From contig JBGAVQ010000308.1 of assembly GCA_044228045.1 (NCBI GenBank), positions 1 through 6,701 on the forward strand: a stretch of 6,701 nucleotides of DNA, given 5' to 3'. Shown here in pieces: positions 1 to 4,303 of this stretch. The stretch's first letter is position 1. Every line of letters begins with the position of its first letter. This DNA comes from JAXLVB01 sp044228045 (GTDB lineage: Bacteria; Bacteroidota; Bacteroidia; Cytophagales; Spirosomataceae). Below the pieces are notes generated by a model. The model was given only the letters and a program-made list of their open reading frames with translations, was not told where the DNA came from and searched no databases. The translations under genes and the position numbers were made by a program.

Positions 1-282
1 GCCATTGTGCATGGGGCAAGCATTGGCGAAGGTTCCTTAATAGGCATGAGGGCTACCATCTTGAATCGGGCTAAGGTGGGTAAGTTTTGTATTATTGGCG
101 CACACGCCTTAGTAACCGAAGGCATGGTAGTACCTGATTATTCAATGGTGCTGGGCGTACCGGGCAAGGTAGTGAAGCAGTTGCCCCCCGAAACAGTTGA
201 AAAAATGCTGATGCATAGTGCCGCTCATTATGTAGAAATGGCGCAACGTCACGCAAGTGGTGAGTTTGAATTGAGGCACTAA
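1..282 (+). CDS. Gamma carbonic anhydrase-like (YrdA/PaaY-type) hexapeptide-repeat protein, C-terminal part
   Basis: The reading frame is open from the first base, so the gene begins upstream; a GTG at 7 is internal and not the start. The 93 visible residues show imperfect hexapeptide repeats of a left-handed beta-helix, such as HGASIGEG, IGMRATILNRAKVG and IGAHALVTEG. The conserved exit GVPGKVVKQL and a C-terminal alpha-helix follow. The His at 10-12, in the 'HG' motif, matches one of the zinc-ligand histidines of the gamma-class fold; the other ligands would lie upstream. Proteins of this type form trimers and bind a metal at subunit interfaces. Some hydrate CO2, while many YrdA/PaaY relatives have weak or unknown activity. 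The family is clear; the enzymatic role is inferred. Another hexapeptide acyltransferase is less likely because of the HG...GM...GVPGK pattern. The gene ends in TAA, 138 bp before the next start. Confidence 0.88.
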   Translation, partial: AIVHGASIGEGSLIGMRATILNRAKVGKFCIIGAHALVTEGMVVPDYSMVLGVPGKVVKQLPPETVEKMLMHSAAHYVEMAQRHASGEFELRH

Positions 283-301
283 CAGATTGGGATAGTTTTT
301 G

Positions 302-314
302 GCAAAATTTTTGC
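302..314. repeat. Short perfect palindrome downstream of the carbonic anhydrase gene
   Basis: The arms are GCAAAA and TTTTGC, separated by one T. It lies 20 bp after the stop codon. It is too short and A/T-rich to be a convincing intrinsic terminator. It could be a protein-binding site or chance. Confidence 0.2.
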
Positions 315-332
315 ACGTATATTCTTTAAAGG

Positions 333-369
333 TTGTACCTATTTCATCTAAACCTATAATTTAGATAGA
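333..369 (+). promoter_or_regulatory. Candidate promoter carrying the shared 20-bp element, copy 1
   Basis: The sequence at 350-369 matches 18 of 20 bases at 1873-1892, upstream of the paralogous gene. Within it, TAATTTAG (357-364) fits 7 of 8 positions of the Bacteroidota -7 consensus TAnnTTTG. A TTG at 333-335 sits 21 bp upstream, within the usual spacing to the -33 element. A start site near 370 would leave a leader of about 50 nt before the ATG at 421. The repeat is directly visible; the promoter role is inferred, and the element could instead be an operator. Confidence 0.4.
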
Positions 370-420
370 TATACTTACTACTGATTGAAGTCCTTTGACT
401 GTAAAAACCAAAAACAACTT

Positions 421-1689
421 ATGAAATCATCTTTACAGTATCTCTCAAACACCGTGCCAATTTTAAAAAAACAAGCCCAATGGCACGCTACTATACGCTC
501 ATCTATCCTGCTTTTGGGGCTTGTGCTTTGGCTGGGAGGCTGTCAAAAAACAAACGAAACAGACCCTAAACCAACGCTTAAAACTGCTGATGCGCTTGAC
601 GCTGAGGTAGCCTTAAAATGGGCTGATCTTACCTTAAAACTGATCCGTACCACATCGGGTTTTACTCCTCCTGTGGCTTCTCGAGCATTGGGTTATGCCG
701 GTGTAACATTATATGAGAGTGTGGCACCGGGCACAAATAACTATCAGTCATTGGCTGGACAACTCAACCAACTAAACAGTGTACCCAAAGCAGAAATTGG
801 TCGTGAATACGAATGGGCTATTGTTGCTAATACTGGACAGGCTGCTATTCTGAAAAACTTGTTTGCAAATACCACGCTTGCCAACAAAACCACCATTGAC
901 TCGCTCGAAACAGCACTAAATGCCACTTATAAAACCACCGATGTTAGCTCAGAAGTCTTTGACCGTTCAGTGAAGTTCGGACGAGACATAGCCACAACTA
1001 TTTTTGAATGGTCAAAAGCTGATGGTGGACATGAAGGCTATTTACGAAACCAACCCAAAGATTATGTGCCACCAGTAGGAGTGGGTTTTTGGGTGCAAAC
1101 AACAGCCGGAGATGCTGGTAGAGCCTTGCAACCTTATTGGGGACTCAACCGCCCCTTTGTAGGCTCCAATGTAGCTGTAATACCGCCTGTACCTCTCAAA
1201 TACTCAACTGAGATTACCTCACCCTTTTTTACACAAGGACTTGAAGTATATTCGGCGGGTAAAAACTTAACCGATGAGCAAAAAACAATTGCACTGTTTT
1301 GGGCAGATGGCGGTGGAACCATCACGCCACCTGGTCACTCGTACTCGCTTACCGCTATTGCCATCAAAAAAGCAAATGCCAAGTTAGACAAAGCTGCCGA
1401 GGCCTTTGCCAAAGTAGGTATTGCTGTGGCAGATGCATTTGTTTGCTGTTGGAAGTGCAAGTACCAATATAACTTGATGAGACCCATTACTTATATTAAC
1501 GCAGCAATAGACCCTAATTGGAAGCCTCTGATAGCTACACCACCATTTCCAGAATATCTGTCGGGACATTCTACCCAGTCTGGAGCATTTTCCCAAATTT
1601 TGTCAGAATTATTCGGATATAATTTTTCTTTTGCAGACAACACGCACGAAGCCCGTGGCTTTAAGGCTCGCTCATTTAGTAACTTTTAA
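421..1689 (+). CDS. Vanadium-dependent haloperoxidase-like lipoprotein, cut short by a nonsense codon
   Basis: This is a PAP2-superfamily protein of the vanadium haloperoxidase type. Such enzymes use vanadate and H2O2 to oxidise halides; related proteins are acid phosphatases. ATG 421 is preferred over an in-frame TTG at 385 because the shared upstream element then sits at the same distance as in the paralogue. A long n-region, a hydrophobic stretch and the lipobox LGGC (Cys41) mark an exported lipoprotein, followed by QKTNETD. Motif 1 is K347-x6-R354-P355, with W344 three residues before the Lys. Motif 2 is SGH at 381-383, preceded by L380 where the paralogue has Pro; F376 lies seven residues before His383. 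The frame stops at TAA 1687-1689 after 422 residues, removing motif 3 with the vanadate-ligand His. The same frame then continues into a well-preserved C-terminus (separate entry). Without motif 3 the product should not bind vanadate. It is best treated as a nonsense-interrupted gene, unless the base is a sequencing error. Confidence 0.85.
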   Translation: MKSSLQYLSNTVPILKKQAQWHATIRSSILLLGLVLWLGGCQKTNETDPKPTLKTADALDAEVALKWADLTLKLIRTTSGFTPPVASRALGYAGVTLYESVAPGTNNYQSLAGQLNQLNSVPKAEIGREYEWAIVANTGQAAILKNLFANTTLANKTTIDSLETALNATYKTTDVSSEVFDRSVKFGRDIATTIFEWSKADGGHEGYLRNQPKDYVPPVGVGFWVQTTAGDAGRALQPYWGLNRPFVGSNVAVIPPVPLKYSTEITSPFFTQGLEVYSAGKNLTDEQKTIALFWADGGGTITPPGHSYSLTAIAIKKANAKLDKAAEAFAKVGIAVADAFVCCWKCKYQYNLMRPITYINAAIDPNWKPLIATPPFPEYLSGHSTQSGAFSQILSELFGYNFSFADNTHEARGFKARSFSNF

Positions 1690-1818
1690 GAAGCTGCCGA
1701 CGAAGCTGCCATTTCTCGACTCTATGGAGGTATTCACTTCCGAGCAGCAAACGAAATAGGCCTTGCCGAAGGAAGGAAAATTGGGCGTAATATTAATGGT
1801 TTGAAGTTTAAAAAGTAA
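1690..1818 (+). pseudogene. In-frame C-terminal remnant of the interrupted haloperoxidase-like gene
   Basis: Directly after the TAA at 1687-1689 the same frame stays open for 42 codons to a second TAA at 1816-1818. It encodes EAADEAAISRLYGGIHFRAA and then NEIGLAEGRKIG, ending NGLKFKK. This lines up without gaps with the end of the neighbouring intact protein, which has SRVYLGVHYRMD and ends NALKWKK. Arg433 and His439 (numbered through the stop) match the motif-3 Arg and vanadate-ligand His of the family. The TAA falls exactly where the paralogue has Tyr416, so a one-base change from TAT or TAC explains it. There is no obvious start or ribosome-binding site for separate translation. The full gene would be 465 codons, close to the 458 of its twin. 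Confidence 0.85.
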
Positions 1819-1825
1819 AAAATAA

Positions 1826-1858
1826 TTAGCAAATGTCTTATAATGAGGTAGTTGCTAA
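1826..1858. repeat. Inverted repeat between the two haloperoxidase-like genes
   Basis: The arms TTAGCAA (1826-1832) and TTGCTAA (1852-1858) are perfect complements separated by 19 bp. It lies just after the second stop of the interrupted gene and just before the candidate promoter of the next. There is no T-run after the right arm, so it is a poor intrinsic terminator. An operator, a weak transcript hairpin or chance are all possible. Confidence 0.3.
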
Positions 1859-1859
1859 G

Positions 1860-1892
1860 TTGTTCAAGATAAAAACCTATAATTCAGATAAA
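1860..1892 (+). promoter_or_regulatory. Candidate promoter carrying the shared 20-bp element, copy 2
   Basis: The sequence at 1873-1892 differs from 350-369 at only two of 20 positions and ends 42 bp before the ATG at 1935; copy 1 ends 51 bp before its ATG. TAATTCAG (1880-1887) resembles the -7 consensus TAnnTTTG, less well than copy 1. A TTG at 1860-1862 lies 17 bp upstream of it. The conservation stands out because the surrounding noncoding sequence has diverged. The role as promoter or regulator site is inferred. Confidence 0.4.
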
Positions 1893-1934
1893 CTTATATT
1901 TAATGAATTATCAACACAGTAAAACAGTACTAAA

Positions 1935-3311
1935 ATGAAACAATTGTACCGCATTGTGTCTGGAGTAGCATTAAGTAGCTTGCTCCTGTTCTCGTGCCAA
2001 CCCACAAACGACGAAGTAACCCCCTCAGCTTCACAAAAAACACCCAAAGATTATTCGGCAGACGTTGTTCTCAAATGGGGTGATGTTTATCTCGAAATGA
2101 GCCGTTATGCCTCTGGCTATCGCCCGCCCGTATCGGCTCGTGCCATGGGCTATATTGGCTTAGCTGGTTATGAAGCAATGGTGGGTGGCTCCAAAGAGTA
2201 TCAGTCGGTGGCAGGCTATTACGCTGGTTTAACCATTCCAAAACCCGAAGCAGGAGTCGCTTATCAATGGGAAGTTGCCGAAAATGCAGCGTTGCTCGTG
2301 ATGTTCAAAGGGATGTATCCACACGTGTCGGATGCGCTCAAAGCCAAAATTGATAATACAGGAAAAGAACAATTTGACCGCCTGCAGGCCACTACCGACG
2401 CTGCCGTTTTTGAACGCTCTAAAAAGTATGGAGAAGCCGTTGCCAATGCTGTTTATGACTGGTCAAAAACTGATACATGGGGGCATGATGCTTTTTTGCG
2501 TAACCAACCCACAGACTATACTCCCATAGTAGGAGTAGGAAACTGGCAACCAACATTCCCTGACTACTCAAAGGCTTTACTACCCTACTGGGGCAATGTA
2601 CGAACTTTTGTAGCTACTGCCGACGATAAAGTTGCCCGTCCTCCACTTGCTTTTAATACTTCGGTTACCTCGCCTTTTTATGCACAAGGCTTAGAGGTTT
2701 ATGCCATGACAACCCAAAAAACTTACGAGACACAGTGGATTGGGGAGTTTTGGAGCGACGACATTTACCAACTTACCTTTGAGCCTGCTGCTCGTTGGGT
2801 GGCAATAGCTAATCAGGTGATTACCAAAGAGAAAGCCCCGCTTGATAAGGCAATTTACACTTACGTAAAAGTAGGAATGGGATTAACAGATGCCGGTATT
2901 GCATGCTGGAATTCAAAGTATATCTACAATGTAATGCGCCCAATTGATTTTATTCGTAGAGCCATTGACCCCAGCTGGAAAACAAATTTGAACAACCCAA
3001 TTGCCAAAATAGATGGCGTTACGCCGCCGTTTCCAGCATATCCATCAGGACACTCTACATTTGGTGCTGTGGCAGCTGAGGTATTAGGAGAAATTTATGG
3101 CTATAATTATTCAATGACAGATCGTTGCCACGAAGCTCGCACTGAGTTTATTGGTAAGCCCCGGGCTTTTAATACTTTTTATGATATGGCTGTTGAAAAC
3201 GCCGTTTCCCGAGTCTATCTGGGTGTACATTACCGCATGGACTGCGACGAAGGCATACGAATGGGTACTAATATTGGCAAAAAAGTAAATGCGTTGAAGT
3301 GGAAGAAATGA
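1935..3311 (+). CDS. Vanadium-dependent haloperoxidase-like lipoprotein (PAP2 superfamily), intact
   Basis: This 458-residue protein has a short lipoprotein signal (MKQLYRIVSG, then a hydrophobic run ending LLLFSC, Cys21), so it is exported and lipid-anchored. The acidic tail QPTNDE after the Cys may favour surface display. The C-terminal half holds the full vanadate pocket. Motif 1 is K328-x6-R335-P336; motif 2 is PSGH with S371, G372 and H373; motif 3 is S425-R426 with H432 and D436. W325 and F366 sit at the places of Trp350 and Phe397 in the fungal chloroperoxidase from Curvularia, and the six-residue step from R426 to H432 matches that enzyme. The N-terminal half is helical, with conserved blocks such as YQSVAGYY, FLRNQP and TSPFYAQGLEVY shared with the upstream paralogue. 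By family it would oxidise halides with H2O2, but substrate choice cannot be read from sequence and a phosphatase activity is possible. Similarity to the upstream copy is moderate by eye, so the duplication is not recent. A strong terminator follows 36 bp after the stop. Confidence 0.92.
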   Translation: MKQLYRIVSGVALSSLLLFSCQPTNDEVTPSASQKTPKDYSADVVLKWGDVYLEMSRYASGYRPPVSARAMGYIGLAGYEAMVGGSKEYQSVAGYYAGLTIPKPEAGVAYQWEVAENAALLVMFKGMYPHVSDALKAKIDNTGKEQFDRLQATTDAAVFERSKKYGEAVANAVYDWSKTDTWGHDAFLRNQPTDYTPIVGVGNWQPTFPDYSKALLPYWGNVRTFVATADDKVARPPLAFNTSVTSPFYAQGLEVYAMTTQKTYETQWIGEFWSDDIYQLTFEPAARWVAIANQVITKEKAPLDKAIYTYVKVGMGLTDAGIACWNSKYIYNVMRPIDFIRRAIDPSWKTNLNNPIAKIDGVTPPFPAYPSGHSTFGAVAAEVLGEIYGYNYSMTDRCHEARTEFIGKPRAFNTFYDMAVENAVSRVYLGVHYRMDCDEGIRMGTNIGKKVNALKWKK

Positions 3312-3347
3312 GATAGAACGAGCGAAGAGCGAAAAAATAGTATGAAG

Positions 3348-3391
3348 AAGGTGTTAGGCGTTTAGCAACGTAGCTGACACCTTTTTCTTTT
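3348..3391 (+). terminator. Intrinsic terminator after the intact haloperoxidase-like gene
   Basis: The arms AAGGTGTTAG (3348-3357) and CTGACACCTT (3374-3383) pair over 10 bp with one G-T wobble. A small internal hairpin, CGTT-TAGC-AACG, lies between them. The right arm runs into TTTCTTTT (3384-3391), a U-rich tract on the + strand RNA. It begins 36 bp after the TGA and separates the haloperoxidase block from the next gene. Confidence 0.8.
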
Positions 3392-3455
3392 ACGAACCTG
3401 TATGATTGGGTGTGTGTGGCTTGGGCACTGATGATGTGTGTTTGTAAATTGGCAC

Positions 3456-3463
3456 TAAATTTG
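3456..3463 (+). promoter_or_regulatory. Candidate -7 promoter element before the small membrane-protein gene
   Basis: TAAATTTG is a perfect match to the Bacteroidota -7 consensus TAnnTTTG. No TTG is found at the usual 17-23 bp upstream; the nearest TTTG (3441-3444) is too close. If it is used, transcription would start near 3470. That would place the GTG at 3410 and the ATG at 3431 outside the transcript and favour the TTG start at 3497. Confidence 0.3.
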
Positions 3464-3496
3464 CCCATTGTCTTTTTAAGAGAATCATCCATTATC

Positions 3497-4063
3497 TTGA
3501 AACAAATCACTGCCATCGGTCTTTTAGGGCTGCTCCTGTTTAATGTGCTGGGGCATTATCCTGTTTATATGGGCATGCAGTGGCAGGCACGTCAAGACAT
3601 GGAGCATCGCTTAGATACAGAAGACATCTATGGACACGAACTGTTTCAAGTGAAAATTCCGATCAACTTGCCTTATTGGCAAAATATGCAAGATTATGAG
3701 CGAGTTACTGGGCGGTTTGAGCATCACGGTGAGTTTTATACGCTATTCAAACAGAAAGTTCAGGATGATACGCTGTTTTTGGTGTGTGTAAAAGATCGCC
3801 AACAAAAACAATTACTCCAAAAACTTACTGAGGCCGTACAGCTTACTTTTAGTGATGCACCAGGAACGCACCAGAAAGCTGCCAAATTTTTAGAAAACCT
3901 CACCAAAGACTATCTACCACTTCGGTCGCTTATTGCATTAGTGAGCTGGGAACAAAACCTTGCTTTACAAACACCTTCTACTCATTCCTCCTGTTTTTAT
4001 TCTACCTTTTTTACCCCGTTTTCACCTCCTCCTGAGCGTTTGTTATTTTCTACCAATTCATGA
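3497..4063 (+). CDS. Small membrane-anchored or exported protein of unknown function
   Basis: I place the start at TTG 3497, giving 188 residues that open with a normal signal or anchor segment: KQITAIGLLGLLLFNVLGHY. The frame is open further upstream, to GTG 3410 and ATG 3431. That would put about 20-30 unconvincing residues (rich in Met, Cys and Val) before the hydrophobic segment, and those codons precede the candidate -7 element. After the membrane segment comes a polar region likely to face the periplasm, with VKIPINLPYWQ, then YERVTGRFEHHGEFYTLFKQ, then DDTLFLVCVKDRQQKQLLQK. The tail is Ser/Thr/Pro-rich, with FSPPPE near the end. The layout resembles uncharacterised Bacteroidota proteins that I recall near iron-type TonB receptors, but I cannot confirm a named family. 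It lies between a terminator and a FecA-like receptor gene on the same strand, suggesting a link with uptake. No catalytic motif is visible. Confidence 0.72.
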   Translation: MKQITAIGLLGLLLFNVLGHYPVYMGMQWQARQDMEHRLDTEDIYGHELFQVKIPINLPYWQNMQDYERVTGRFEHHGEFYTLFKQKVQDDTLFLVCVKDRQQKQLLQKLTEAVQLTFSDAPGTHQKAAKFLENLTKDYLPLRSLIALVSWEQNLALQTPSTHSSCFYSTFFTPFSPPPERLLFSTNS

Positions 4064-4066
4064 TTG

Positions 4067-4094
4067 ATTAGTCAGGCTCAAGCCCTGCACTAAT
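4067..4094 (+). other. Hairpin directly after the small membrane-protein gene
   Basis: ATTAGT (4067-4072) pairs with ACTAAT (4089-4094). Inside, CAGGC pairs with GCC-C-TG around a TCAA loop, with two unpaired C residues on the 3' side. It starts three bases after the TGA. No T-run follows, so it is not a standard intrinsic terminator; an RNA-stability or attenuator role is possible. Confidence 0.4.
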
Positions 4095-4117
4095 GATGGT
4101 GACATGGATACCAACGC

Positions 4118-4136
4118 ACTTTTTTGTTGAAAAAGT
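4118..4136 (+). other. A/T-rich inverted repeat in the receptor upstream region
   Basis: ACTTTTT (4118-4124) and AAAAAGT (4130-4136) pair over 7 bp around a TGTTG loop. Only one pair is G-C, so the RNA hairpin would be weak. It overlaps the TTG of the candidate receptor promoter and might be a binding site. Confidence 0.3.
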
Positions 4137-4159
4137 ATGAGAACACAACGCTACCTTTT
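4127..4159 (+). promoter_or_regulatory. Candidate promoter of the TonB-dependent receptor gene
   Basis: TTG (4127-4129) and TACCTTTT (4152-4159) fit the Bacteroidota pattern TTG, 17-23 bp, TAnnTTTG, with 22 bp between them and one mismatch in the -7 box. A start near 4166 would give a leader of about 135 nt before ATG 4302. I see no Fur-like box. This rests on short motifs only. Confidence 0.33.
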
Positions 4160-4269
4160 AGGAATCGTTAGGGGTATCTATTGGCACCATTTTACAGAAA
4201 TAAGTGAAAAAACAAATGCCAAATACAATGACACGCCCACGCAAGTGACTATACAGACAGGGGCGTTCC

Positions 4270-4303
4270 ATCTGGTATTATTAAAAATAACTTTTAATCA
4301 GAT
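4270..4303 (+). promoter_or_regulatory. Interrupted inverted repeat overlapping the receptor start codon
   Basis: The outer arms are ATCTG (4270-4274) and CAGAT (4299-4303). The inner arms are ATTAAAA (4280-4286) and TTTTAAT (4292-4298), with loop ATAAC. A five-base bulge, GTATT, lies on the 5' side only. The right arm includes the first two bases of the ATG at 4302. In RNA this would partly hide the initiation region, so translational control is possible. The stem is A/T-rich and its stability is uncertain. Confidence 0.4.

Noticed and set aside
92..316. Minus-strand 74-codon ORF over the carbonic anhydrase end
   Set aside because: The + strand frame has clear hexapeptide repeats, so the minus-strand ORF is a shadow.
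385..420. In-frame TTG at 385 as the start of the first haloperoxidase-like gene
   Set aside because: It adds 12 residues without character before an already long signal region. ATG 421 matches the element-to-start spacing of the paralogue.
1687..1689. Programmed recoding (readthrough or a nonstandard code) at the internal TAA
   Set aside because: Other genes here end in TAA and no readthrough context is visible. A recent nonsense change or a sequencing error is simpler.
3405..3420. Short GT-rich simple repeat (GGTGTGTGTGG)
   Set aside because: It has too few units to be a meaningful phase-variable tract and lies outside the preferred coding start.
3410..3496. GTG 3410 or ATG 3431 as the start of the small membrane protein
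   Set aside because: The added residues do not resemble a signal peptide n-region, and both codons lie upstream of the candidate -7 element.
3900..4063. Possible frameshift in the tail of the small membrane protein
   Set aside because: The tail looks low in complexity, but no better continuation was apparent in another frame. A Pro-rich end such as SPPPE is plausible for this kind of protein.
4064..4301. Riboswitch (cobalamin, TPP) or Fur box in the receptor leader
   Set aside because: I looked for the usual conserved boxes and a Fur-type 7-1-7 palindrome and did not find a convincing match.
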